A DNA stretch of 64,000 nucleotides from a virus, in IMG/VR virus record IMGVR_UViG_3300028559_000025, positions 1 through 64,000 of that record, one strand, 5' to 3'. The position numbers were made by a program, and so were the translations under genes. Shown piece after piece: positions 1-8,600 of the stretch. The number at the start of each line of letters is the position of its first letter. The first letter of the stretch is position 1. The notes below the pieces were generated by a model that saw only the letters and a list, made by a program, of their open reading frames with translations, searched no databases and was not told where the DNA came from.

Positions 1-52
1 CTCCCATAACCCCCCCATTTTAAATAAAGTGATAGTACTACTCATATTCTGA

Positions 53-58
53 TATAAT
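53..58 (+). promoter_or_regulatory. Extended -10 promoter with Shine-Dalgarno for the first gene
   Basis: TGa-TATAAT at 50-58 is an extended -10 element. A GGAGG Shine-Dalgarno follows at 65-69 with ATG at 75, so this is a leadered promoter that decides the start of the first gene. Confidence 0.6.
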
Positions 59-74
59 AGCAGTGGAGGTCACA

Positions 75-413
75 ATGTCATTAATAGATGAATTAAATAA
101 CAAAACTGTATTTGAGCTAAGATCTTATGCAAAGAAAAACAATATTGACCTATTCGGGGTAAGCACAAAAAAAGATATATTAGAAGTAATTTTTAGTTTT
201 GTACCAAAAGAAACAAAAGAGCCAGTAGTTAAAAAAAAAACACCAACAGAAAAGGTTGCTATATATTCATTGCGTAACATGAGCTGGAATGGTGTTGGAG
301 AGTTGACTAAGGGCTATAACATAGTCACTGTAGAGGAGGCTGAAAAATGGGTAACAAACAAGTCCGTTCGTACAGCCACCCCAGAAGAAGTGAAGAGAGC
401 ATACGGTAAATAA
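75..413 (+). CDS. Small head-associated protein with SAP/Rho-N-like N-terminal helices
   Basis: This 112-residue protein begins with a short helix-extension-helix (about residues 5-35, ELRSYAKKNNI followed by STKKDILEVI) like the SAP/Rho-N motifs of small phage head proteins encoded next to head-tail connectors. A Lys/Thr-rich linker (about 45-60) joins it to a small beta-rich C-terminal part. ATG at 75 is preferred because GGAGG lies 5 nt upstream; a GTG at 63 is in frame but would overlap that ribosome binding site. The connector gene starts 3 nt after the stop. The structural role is inferred from position and the N-terminal motif, and the exact function is unknown. Confidence 0.6.
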   Translation: MSLIDELNNKTVFELRSYAKKNNIDLFGVSTKKDILEVIFSFVPKETKEPVVKKKTPTEKVAIYSLRNMSWNGVGELTKGYNIVTVEEAEKWVTNKSVRTATPEEVKRAYGK

Positions 414-416
414 CCC

Positions 417-1379
417 ATGGAAGCTTTAAGAGTCCCACCATATCCTATTCTTATTACGTATACCGTCGCAGAACCAAATACGGAACATATAGTAGAAATC
501 ATGGATAAAGATAGAAATGATATTCTTGCAGAGTATGAGGTAGACTCTTCTGCAGATTCAAAGATTGCCATAGAGGTTTCTGGAGATCTTACTAAGTATG
601 ACGATAGCTACTACTTGGTTGTTTATCAGGAACTAAGAGAGCAAGACTCAATAGTGGTTGAAGATAACCTAGAAATTAAAAGACCTTACGTTAATCCTCA
701 AAAGCTTGGAACTACTGCATCAGAAATAGCTGAGTACGCACAGTATGAAAGAATAGCAAGAGCAATCATTGACTCTGTAACTGGTGGATTTTATTATAAA
801 GTAGAGTGGCTTGATACCACTGGACAAGCTACTGACTACCTACCTATCTGGGACAGAGTTTACAAAATTTTACAAGCTTATGAAAACTCATCTTTAGTTT
901 ATGATGCAAGTCTAGCAGAACCTGTTCTTGGTGAATGGTCATACGATCTAAGTAAAGATAAAACTGCCATTGTTAAAAATGCACAAACAACAGGTCTAAT
1001 TGAAAATAGGTCTCAGCAAAAAGGTTTAAATCTTCAAGTTGCTCCATCAGATTCATTTAATGTTTACGATACAGACTACAGCGAAAATGCATATACATTT
1101 TCTACTGGAGTAGCATTTCCAGAAGGTTGGGACTATTTGTTCTTACTTGAAATAGGATATAAGGTTGTTCCACACGACATTTATGAAGCAGCAATGATGT
1201 TAATTGAAGATATTAAATGTGGAAAAATAGATTATTACAAGAGATATGTAACTGCTTATAATACAGAACAGTTTAGAATTCAGTTTGATAAAACAGTTTT
1301 AGACGGTACTGGAAATATGCTAGTTGACAAGATCCTTGATAAATACAAGAAGAGTATAACAAGAATTGGTATTCTTTAA
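417..1379 (+). CDS. Putative head-tail connector/adaptor structural protein
   Basis: This 320-residue protein has no export signal. The N-terminal 90 residues look beta-rich and Ig-like. The middle contains a helical stretch (EIAEYAQYERIARAIID) like the first helices of phage head-tail adaptor proteins, and the C-terminal part (HDIYEAAMMLIEDIKCGK, then a Tyr/Lys-rich helix) resembles gp6-like connectors. The stop overlaps the next ATG (TAATG), so it is translationally coupled to the head-closure candidate. Position between the SAP-like gene and the neck genes supports an adaptor role. No decisive motif is visible. Confidence 0.5.
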   Translation: MEALRVPPYPILITYTVAEPNTEHIVEIMDKDRNDILAEYEVDSSADSKIAIEVSGDLTKYDDSYYLVVYQELREQDSIVVEDNLEIKRPYVNPQKLGTTASEIAEYAQYERIARAIIDSVTGGFYYKVEWLDTTGQATDYLPIWDRVYKILQAYENSSLVYDASLAEPVLGEWSYDLSKDKTAIVKNAQTTGLIENRSQQKGLNLQVAPSDSFNVYDTDYSENAYTFSTGVAFPEGWDYLFLLEIGYKVVPHDIYEAAMMLIEDIKCGKIDYYKRYVTAYNTEQFRIQFDKTVLDGTGNMLVDKILDKYKKSITRIGIL

Positions 1380-1825
1380 TGCAATGCGAAGCAACAGACT
1401 TTATGTACCCAATGCTTGCAGACATCTATTACCCAATAGTTGATCAAGGAGCATACGGCAACTTAAAAAAACAATGGGTTCTTGATAGGTCCATAGCCTG
1501 TAATTTTGCTCCAACTGGGCAATCTGCTTCAGAAGAAGTAAAGCCAAATGTTAATATCAGCAAAGAAAATATTTTACTTGGTAGGACAAAGACTGACCTT
1601 CGTATAGCCTCTAATAATGCAAGAAACTCAATTACAAATGTTGTAGTTACAAATATTAGAACACAGCAGCAAAGCAATATATACATGGAAACCTCTGGAA
1701 CAAGAGATGGCAAGTCCACCCTTTATGAAATAGCATCAAGCGAAGCTATAGTGGGTCCATTTGGAAATGTTGAATACTATAAGGTTGTATTGCGAAGATC
1801 AGAGAATCAGGCAAGTGACCTCTAA
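1379..1825 (+). CDS. Putative head-closure / head-tail joining protein
   Basis: This 148-residue, beta-rich protein is the size and place of siphovirus head-closure (stopper) proteins, between the connector and the HK97 gp10-like neck gene. It begins with an aromatic-rich segment (MYPMLADIYYP). Both ends overlap the neighbouring genes by one base in TAATG junctions, indicating a coupled structural operon. The assignment rests on gene order and size rather than on a recognised domain. Confidence 0.45.
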   Translation: MQCEATDFMYPMLADIYYPIVDQGAYGNLKKQWVLDRSIACNFAPTGQSASEEVKPNVNISKENILLGRTKTDLRIASNNARNSITNVVVTNIRTQQQSNIYMETSGTRDGKSTLYEIASSEAIVGPFGNVEYYKVVLRRSENQASDL

Positions 1826-2496
1826 TGAAAGTTATAATGAATGACGTCATGTTCAAAAAAGAGATGAAAAATATTATTGATTACTCTGTTGGATTTTTAG
1901 ACGGTATCAAAGCAGGAAAAACAAAGTTTTTGAACAACATAGGAATAATGACAAAAGAATTACTAGAAGAATATATTGACACAAATGCCAGGGTAAATCC
2001 AAAAGCACTACACCATATATATGAATGGTCTAAAGTGGGAAGTCCTGATGCACGTCTATATGATATAAACTACACAATAAGCAACCTTGGCCTTTCGTTT
2101 GTGTCAACGATGAAGCAATCAACATCAATTAAGGATGGCTCATCAGTACCTTTTTATAACAAGGCTAAAATTATGGAACAAGGAACTCCAGTAACCATTA
2201 GACCAACAAGATCAAGCGTGTTGGTTTTTGAAGATGGTGGAGAAACATTCTTTACTAAAGGCGAGGTTGTAGTAGATTCACCTGGAGGAATAGAGACAAC
2301 AGGCTCTTTTCAAAAAGTTGTAGACACATTTTTTAATAGATATTTTACACAAGCATTTTTAAAAACAAGTGGTTTGCATGAATACTTAAGTAACCCACAA
2401 GTTTATAAAAGAAATTTAGCATCAGGAAAAACAATGGGCAGATCAAAAGGTTTGCAGGTTGGTTATAGATGGATAGCGAATGCGGGGATTAGATAA
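1825..2496 (+). CDS. Putative neck / tail-completion protein (HK97 gp10-like)
   Basis: This 223-residue protein starts with a long helix, followed by a beta-rich core and a basic C-terminus. Its size, fold impression and location directly before the tail-terminator candidate match HK97 gp10-like tail-completion proteins. The ATG overlaps the previous stop (TAATG), and its own stop overlaps the next start in the same way. No catalytic motif is visible. The function is inferred from context. Confidence 0.45.
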   Translation: MKVIMNDVMFKKEMKNIIDYSVGFLDGIKAGKTKFLNNIGIMTKELLEEYIDTNARVNPKALHHIYEWSKVGSPDARLYDINYTISNLGLSFVSTMKQSTSIKDGSSVPFYNKAKIMEQGTPVTIRPTRSSVLVFEDGGETFFTKGEVVVDSPGGIETTGSFQKVVDTFFNRYFTQAFLKTSGLHEYLSNPQVYKRNLASGKTMGRSKGLQVGYRWIANAGIR

Positions 2497-3122
2497 TGGC
2501 TAATGATTCACTTTTAAATACACCCGTTCTCTGGGTTAATAAATATCTTGAAGATAAGATTCCTTTGCTAACCAACATTGAAGTTCCCCTATTTCCTTCA
2601 ACCCCCTCAATACTAGATGACCTAACTGGGTCATTTCCAGCAGCTGGTGTTATGGGCACATGGGATAGACTTGTAAAGATGAACCGTAAAACTCTGCCAC
2701 ACATTAAAAGTGAGCAAATATTATATTATTTTTATGCTACCGCAGAAAATACCATAGAAAATATGGTTCAAATACAAGAGGCTGTTCTTAGACTTATGGA
2801 TCGCCTAGATGAAACAGCAGAAGAAGTAAATAACTGGTGCTCAAATAGAGCCATAAATATAGGTACAGAAGCAATCCCAAATTTAATAGAAAATATGTTC
2901 TATTTTCATAACTTTAAGATATACCAGCTTGAAGAGACAAGAGATATCATAGACTTTGGAACTGCCCGTACTTATGGTGGAAATAAGATAATTATTGATT
3001 TTGAGTACCACCAGATGCCAGAACTAACCTCAAATAACTGGTCTCCAGAGACACCCCCTTCTAGTGGGCAGGGCTATGAGGTAGCATCAATAAACGGAAA
3101 GACTAAAAGAATAGTTATATAA
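2496..3122 (+). CDS. Putative tail terminator protein
   Basis: This 208-residue protein lies immediately before the tail tube gene, where tail terminator genes are normally found in siphoviruses. A long helix (about residues 80-125, IENMVQIQEAVLRLMDRLDET) is followed by beta strands and a polar tail. It is the last gene of the TAATG-coupled run that begins at 417. Assignment is by synteny. Confidence 0.45.
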   Translation: MANDSLLNTPVLWVNKYLEDKIPLLTNIEVPLFPSTPSILDDLTGSFPAAGVMGTWDRLVKMNRKTLPHIKSEQILYYFYATAENTIENMVQIQEAVLRLMDRLDETAEEVNNWCSNRAINIGTEAIPNLIENMFYFHNFKIYQLEETRDIIDFGTARTYGGNKIIIDFEYHQMPELTSNNWSPETPPSSGQGYEVASINGKTKRIVI

Positions 3123-3130
3123 AAGGCTGT

Positions 3131-3136
3131 TATAAT
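3131..3136 (+). promoter_or_regulatory. -10 element upstream of the tail tube gene
   Basis: TATAAT lies in the 77-nt gap before the tail tube gene. An AAGAGG Shine-Dalgarno sits at 3186-3191, ahead of ATG 3200. A separate promoter fits the high copy number needed for tube subunits. Confidence 0.45.
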
Positions 3137-3199
3137 TGTTTTGAGGAAACAAAACGCCGTACAACTTAATATATACCCTAATAGAAAGAGGTAAAATAA

Positions 3200-3835
3200 A
3201 TGGCATACAGTCGTGGAACTAATACCAACATTATTGTTGGTGCAGCTGCACTTTTTATTGCAGATGAAGTTCTGACTCCAAATACATTGGAGACAGCAGT
3301 ATCAAGTGAATCGTTTAGAGAGACTCTCGCAGATGATGCATTTTATACAAACGTAGGTTACACCATGAACGGTCTTGAATTGCAGTTCCAACCTGATTTC
3401 GGTGAAGTACAGGTTGACCAACTTCTTGACGTTGCTAAGCTTTACAAGCAAGGAATGCAAGTAAATCTTGCTACAGCATTTGCTGAAGCAACTCTAGAGA
3501 ACTTGCTTTATGCATTGGCATCAAATGATACACAAATTGAAGGAAACAAGTTATCATCAACAGGAAGAGCTCTTAACCTTTCTGCAGGTGAAATTGGAGA
3601 ATGTCCAGTTGAGCGTGGTATCGTTGCAGTAGGACCAGGAACTGGTGACTGCGAAGATTCAGCATACGTAGAGCGTGTTTACACAGCTTATCGTGCACTC
3701 TCAATTGAGAATGTAACAGTATCTGCAAAGCGTGATGAGGCTTCAATGTTTGAAGTTTCATTCCGTCTTCTTCCAGAGGATGGATCAGGATCATACGGTA
3801 AGATCGTTGATCGTACTTGGACCCTAGGTTCATAA
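3200..3835 (+). CDS. Major tail (tube) protein
   Basis: This 211-residue protein has the size and position of siphovirus tube subunits: after the neck genes and before the chaperones and tape measure. It is beta-rich and carries a pattern common in tube proteins, with a short N-terminal arm, a loop region and a C-terminal strand pair (EVSFRLLPED, then VDRTWTLGS). Codon use looks more GC-rich and regular than its neighbours (many CGT and GCA codons), consistent with strong expression. It has its own promoter and Shine-Dalgarno, and a strong intrinsic terminator follows 20 nt after the stop. Confidence 0.8.
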   Translation: MAYSRGTNTNIIVGAAALFIADEVLTPNTLETAVSSESFRETLADDAFYTNVGYTMNGLELQFQPDFGEVQVDQLLDVAKLYKQGMQVNLATAFAEATLENLLYALASNDTQIEGNKLSSTGRALNLSAGEIGECPVERGIVAVGPGTGDCEDSAYVERVYTAYRALSIENVTVSAKRDEASMFEVSFRLLPEDGSGSYGKIVDRTWTLGS

Positions 3836-3855
3836 TAATTAAATAATACGACTTG

Positions 3856-3890
3856 GCCCACCTTGTAATGAGGTGGGCTTTGTTGTTTTT
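3856..3890 (+). terminator. Intrinsic terminator after the tail tube gene
   Basis: GCCCACCT (3856-3863) pairs perfectly with AGGTGGGC (3871-3878) around a 7-nt loop and is followed by a T-rich tract. It separates abundant tube mRNA from the chaperone/tape-measure unit. Confidence 0.9.
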
Positions 3891-3894
3891 GTGG

Positions 3895-3900
3895 TAAACT
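3895..3900 (+). promoter_or_regulatory. Extended -10 (TGg-TAAACT) of a leaderless-type promoter
   Basis: TGG precedes TAAACT and the ATG at 3910 lies 9 nt beyond the hexamer, with no Shine-Dalgarno. An overlapping TATACT at 3904-3909 abuts the ATG and would start transcription inside the gene, so the upstream hexamer is preferred. Confidence 0.45.
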
Positions 3901-3909
3901 TAATATACT

Positions 3910-4626
3910 ATGGCTACAGAGATATATAAAACAAAAAATATTTATTTATTTGACGGTACAGAGGTAGAGGCTATGCCGTTAAAAATTAAATATTTACGAG
4001 AATTTATGGATGCTTTTAAGCATATAAAAGAAACTAAGAATGACGATGAGGCAATGCGGGTTTTATTAGAGTGTACAAGAATTGCAATGAAACAATATTA
4101 TCCAAAGATATCTTCTAGTATAGAAGATTTAGAAGATAATATAGACATGCCAACTGTACACGAAATACTAGACATTGCTGGAAATATTAAAATAGGTGGT
4201 GATGAAGAATCTGATGTTAAAGAGCAGGCACAAAAAGGTGATCCAGGTCCATCATGGGAAGAGTTTGATTTAGCAAAGCTAGAATCAGAGGTATTTTTAC
4301 TGGGTATATGGAAAGACTACAAAGAGTTAGAAGCATCTTTATCTTTATCAGAAATAATGGCAATAATATCAAGTAAGAGAGAATTAGATTATCAAGAGAA
4401 AAAGTTCTTTGCAGCTATTCAAGGGGTAGATTTAGATGAAGCATCTGGGTCTGATCGTGGACAAAAAGAATGGGAAGATATGAAGGCTAGAATATTTAGT
4501 AATGGAGCAACAAGTGATAGTAACGATGTCTTAGCACTACAGGGACAGAATGCTAAAAAAGCAGGGTTTGGAATTGGATATGGCTTAGATTACAACGATG
4601 AAAGAGACCCAAATCTTTTAAAATAA
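3910..4626 (+). CDS. Tail assembly chaperone, long form (G+T type in one frame)
   Basis: This 238-residue protein has two parts. Residues 1-100 are clearly similar to the short gene at 5253 (both have a DGTE motif, PLKI, then R-K/E-F-M near the N-terminus, and a shared LEDNIDxPTVxEI stretch). Residues about 115-180 (LLGIWKDYKELEASLS, then REldYxEKKFFAAIQG) match the T-type extension that siphoviruses usually reach by ribosomal frameshift. Here the extension is in frame, so no shift is needed. The C-terminal 50 residues are polar and Gly/Asn-rich. There is no Shine-Dalgarno; the start is supported by N-terminal similarity to the short paralogue. Confidence 0.75.
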   Translation: MATEIYKTKNIYLFDGTEVEAMPLKIKYLREFMDAFKHIKETKNDDEAMRVLLECTRIAMKQYYPKISSSIEDLEDNIDMPTVHEILDIAGNIKIGGDEESDVKEQAQKGDPGPSWEEFDLAKLESEVFLLGIWKDYKELEASLSLSEIMAIISSKRELDYQEKKFFAAIQGVDLDEASGSDRGQKEWEDMKARIFSNGATSDSNDVLALQGQNAKKAGFGIGYGLDYNDERDPNLLK

Positions 4627-4655
4627 TTAATTGAAAATGGAATGGGAATGTGTGA

Positions 4656-4661
4656 TATACT
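4656..4661 (+). promoter_or_regulatory. Leaderless-type promoter of the endonuclease VII-like gene
   Basis: TGa-TATACT is an extended -10 element followed by a 6-nt gap to ATG 4668. A TTGAAA lies 19 bp upstream (4631-4636). No Shine-Dalgarno is present. Confidence 0.6.
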
Positions 4662-4667
4662 TATACA

Positions 4668-5210
4668 ATGAAAACATGTTCTTTTGATAGTTGCACAAAT
4701 AAATCAATATCGCTTGGGTATTGTGATAAGCACTATCGTAGATTTAAAAAATATGGAAGTGCTGATAAAGTACATACATTTATCCCCAAGGTATGCTATA
4801 TAGATAACTGTAATAAGCAGTCAAGATCAAAAGGTTTATGTGAGTTACATTATAGGAGGCTAATAAAGACTGGAACCACAGAATACGTAAAGGTAACAAA
4901 ATCATGTTCAGTTATAGGATGTGAGAGAAAACACGTAGCAAAGAGATTGTGTGGAATGCACTATGAAATGAAAACTCAAAAAATATCTATAGATGACAAC
5001 GCTATAAAAATTATTAATAATCATAGTGGTTTCTGTGATATTTGTGGCACTGATTCACCAGGGTTTGGACGTAAAAATTTTTGTATAGACCACAACCACT
5101 CCACTGGGTCTGTAAGAGGAATGCTTTGTCAAAAATGCAATATAGGTCTTGGTAATTTTAATGATGACCCAGAACTTCTAAAAAATGCAATAAACTACCT
5201 TAAAAACTAA
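4668..5210 (+). CDS. Endonuclease VII-like HNH nuclease with three zinc-finger repeats
   Basis: This 180-residue protein has three N-terminal zinc modules of the form C-x4-C ... GxCxxHYRR (about residues 4-25, 43-65 and 79-98). They are followed by a recombination endonuclease VII-type domain (about 122-175) with CDICG, then the FCIDHNHSTGSVRGMLCQKC core that is diagnostic for that fold. Such genes behave as free-standing homing or junction-cleaving nucleases. It has its own leaderless promoter and lies between two tail-chaperone paralogues, a position suggesting insertion into the chaperone locus. Confidence 0.85.
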   Translation: MKTCSFDSCTNKSISLGYCDKHYRRFKKYGSADKVHTFIPKVCYIDNCNKQSRSKGLCELHYRRLIKTGTTEYVKVTKSCSVIGCERKHVAKRLCGMHYEMKTQKISIDDNAIKIINNHSGFCDICGTDSPGFGRKNFCIDHNHSTGSVRGMLCQKCNIGLGNFNDDPELLKNAINYLKN

Positions 5211-5220
5211 GCGTATATGG

Positions 5221-5226
5221 TATAAT
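5221..5226 (+). promoter_or_regulatory. Extended -10 promoter of the short chaperone/tape-measure unit
   Basis: TGg-TATAAT is followed by a GGAGGG Shine-Dalgarno (5241-5246) and ATG 5253, giving a normal leadered start. Confidence 0.6.
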
Positions 5227-5252
5227 TGTTTAAACCTATGGGAGGGATCAAC

Positions 5253-5576
5253 ATGGCAACAACAGTGCACGAAGCACAGAAGATCAAGCTAATTGATGGT
5301 ACAGAAATAACTTTAAGACCGCTTAAAATTTCACTTTTGAGAAAGTTTATGGCAAAGTTTGAGGGTATAGCAGCAGTAGTAGATGACAACGAAAAGTCTA
5401 TTGACCTGCTAATGGAATGTGTTCTAATTGCAATGGAGCAGTACAAGCCAGAGCTAGCTACAGACATTTCAGTACTTGAAGATAACATTGATTTGCCTAC
5501 CGTTTATGAGATTGTTGAAGTAGCTTCAGGAATTAAGATTTCTGATGCAGCAACAATGTTCAGCGGTAATGAATAA
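5253..5576 (+). CDS. Tail assembly chaperone, short form (G type)
   Basis: This 107-residue protein is a paralogue of the first 100 residues of the gene at 3910 and lacks the T-type extension. ATG 5253 is chosen because GGAGGG lies just upstream; a TTG at 5226 is in frame but falls within the promoter. It sits 24 nt before the tape measure, the usual place of gpG. The 24-nt gap leaves no room for a T-type extension, and I see no slippery site near its end, so the G and GT products appear to come from two genes. Confidence 0.75.
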   Translation: MATTVHEAQKIKLIDGTEITLRPLKISLLRKFMAKFEGIAAVVDDNEKSIDLLMECVLIAMEQYKPELATDISVLEDNIDLPTVYEIVEVASGIKISDAATMFSGNE

Positions 5577-5600
5577 TAACTAAATAAAGAGGTATAGTGA

Positions 5601-8600
5601 ATGGCTGATACTCAGTCCAATATTCAAGTAAACATTGATACTGCTCAAGCACTTGCTAGTATCAAAAACTTGCAGAGACAGATATCAGCCTTTCATTCCT
5701 CAATGGCTAAGGGTGGAGCTGCAGCTAATGCAGTTTCTACCCAGCTTCAGCAAACATTAATTAATTCAATAAACGCTACTGGTCAGTTTTCAGCAGGAAT
5801 AAGAACAATAAGGACTACCACTGAATCTTTTACTAATAGCCTAGAAAAAAATAAATTCTCACTAGGAGAATATTTTAGATACGCTGGTGGTGCAACAAAA
5901 ACTTTCGGCAGACTATTTAAGACTGAACATGACACCATAAATAAAGTAGCAAGAGAAAATGTAAAAGATTTACAAACACAGTATATTCGTCTAGGTCGTG
6001 ATGCTAGCGGAGCAATGAGGTCAATTGCTGTTAGACCTCTAGCTCTTGATATGACTGATCTTGGAACAAGAACACAGATAGCTGCTCAAAAGCAAGCAAT
6101 CTTAAATCAACTTTTAAAACAAGGATCAACCAACCTTCTTAACTTTGGTAAAAATACCCAATGGGCAGGACGCCAGCTTATGGTTGGTTTTACATTGCCA
6201 CTTATTGCAGTTGGATCTGCTGCTTCCAAAACATTCATGGATATGGAAACACAGGCTATTAGATTTAAGAAGGTCTATGGAGATTTATTTACACCCACTG
6301 GAGAATCACAGCAAGCATTAAAGGATATTCAAGAGCTGGGTAAAGAGTTTACTAAATATGGCATTGCAGTTTCAACAACCGTTGGTCTAGCAGCAGAAGC
6401 TGCAGCAGCAGGCTTTAAAGGTGTTGATCTACAAAGACAGACAGCAGCAGCAACCAGACTTTCTATTCTTGGTCAGGTAGAAAGCCAAAAAGCACTTGAA
6501 ACAACTATTGCATTACAAAATGCTTTCTCAATGTCTTCGGAAAATCTTTCGGAATCAATTGACTTTCTTAACGCAGTAGAAAACCAAACAGTACTTTCTC
6601 TTGATGACATTTCAACAGCTATTCCAAAAGCAGCTCCAGTTGTTCAACAACTTGGTGGTGATGTTAAAGATTTAGCTTTCCTTATGACTGCTATGAAGGA
6701 AGGTGGAATTAATGCATCAGAAGGTGCTAACGCACTTAAGTCAGGACTTGCATCTTTAATTAATCCAACTGGCAAAGCAAACGATATGCTTTTGAGTTTT
6801 GGAATTAATGCAAAAAAGATAGTTTTAGATAATAAGGGTGATCTTAAGAAAACTGTTGTTGAATTTGCAACAGCTTTAAACATGCTTGATCCACTTAATA
6901 GAGCTCAAGCCATTGAGCAAATGTTTGGAAAGTTTCAGTTTGCACGTCTTTCTACACTATTTGCAAACGTAACAAAAGAAGGAACTCAAGCATCTCGTGT
7001 TCTTGATTTAGCTGGAGCTTCAGTTCAAGAACTTGCAGGTTTGGCAGAAAAAGAATTAGGCATGACTTCAGAGTCTGCTATGAATAAATTTAAGGGTGCT
7101 GTTGAAAATCTAAAGCTATCTCTTATTCCGCTTGGAGAACAATTCTTAAAAGCAGTAACACCAATTGCTGAATTTATTACAAAAGTATTAGACAAGTTTA
7201 ATGGTTTTAGTGATAATACTAAAAAGATTATAGTTGTACTTACTGGAATAGTTGCAGGCCTTGGGCCAGTCTTGTTGATGACAGTTGGTTTGGTCATGAA
7301 CGGTCTTGCAAACATGATTAAACTTTTTTCATTTTTAAAGTCATCATTTAATAAAACTGGACAGGCAACTGCAATTCTAGGAACTGAAGTTCAGTATATG
7401 ACCACTGAACAAAGAAATGCAGCAGCAGTTGCAGCATCTCTTGATCAGGTTCACACTAAACTTGCACAAACATTTACCTCTGAAACAACAGCAGTTAATG
7501 CACTAACACGAGCATATCAAAGAGCAATTGCAGCTCAGTCACAATTTGTTCCAGTAGCTCCACCCATTACTCGTGGACCAATTAAAAAGTTTGCAGACGG
7601 AAGACCATTAACCGTTGGCGGTACAGGAAATCAAGATTCTGAACTAGCACTCTTGATGCCTGGAGAGACAGTAATACCAACAAAGATGAGTAAAAAGTAT
7701 GGTCCACTTATTAATGCAATGATTGCAGGAAACATACCTGGATATGAGTTTGGAAAAGAAGACGGAACCCCTGGAGCATTTTCTTTTGGCGGAAGAGAGT
7801 TTCCAGTAAGACAAGCCTCAATCCCTTCAGTAAGAAGATTTATAGCACAAATACAACAACTAGGCGGAGTAGTCTCTAACATTGATGATGTTATATTTAA
7901 AGTACTAGAAGATATGACATCGGAACTTGAAAAAGGTGCAAAGATTACCAAGTCAGGCCTTGAAAAAGCTATGGCAGCCAGTAATGTAACTGAATTAGCA
8001 AAAAGCACAAAGGCAGCACAAGGTGGTTTTGAAGGAAATGCTGGCGCAGTAATGGCGCATGGATTGCCTAAGATTACACTAACTCCAGAACAAGTAAAGG
8101 CATTTGAAGGTACAACAGTTGGAACAAGACTAGCAGACAGAGTTCCAGGTGCACCAGTAACTGGATTAAGTAATATGGTGTTTCCAATGCCAGCTGCATT
8201 TAATCAAGACAGAATGACTGGAGCAGAAGGTGCACAGTGGATAGGTCAAAATAGAACAAGGTTTACAACAGATTTTGCTGCACAGGCAGGCCTTAATCCA
8301 AATGATCCAGACTTACTTAGATTTGGAACTGCAGTTGGAAAGGCGCTAAAGTCTGCAGCATATAGAGGTGTAGTTGTAACTCAAGAAGATTTTGAAAGAA
8401 TAATTAGTCAGGCACTGGAAAAAGAAATATTTGATGTTGGAAAAAATACTTCTACTGCAGTTAAAACAGCTTTTGCAGATGCAAAAAAAGTTTCTACACT
8501 TATGTTCCCAACCGTATCCCAATCTGGAAGAACGGGTTATAGTAGAGTTCCTGTTGCAGAAGATATGCGAGGAACAACCGTAGATGGTATACCACTAGCA

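Noticed and set aside
4225-4245. Possible frameshift site (CAA AAA GGT) at the G/T boundary of the long chaperone
   Set aside because: Not a canonical XXXYYYZ heptamer in frame, and the 0 frame already encodes the full GT product; kept only as something to test.
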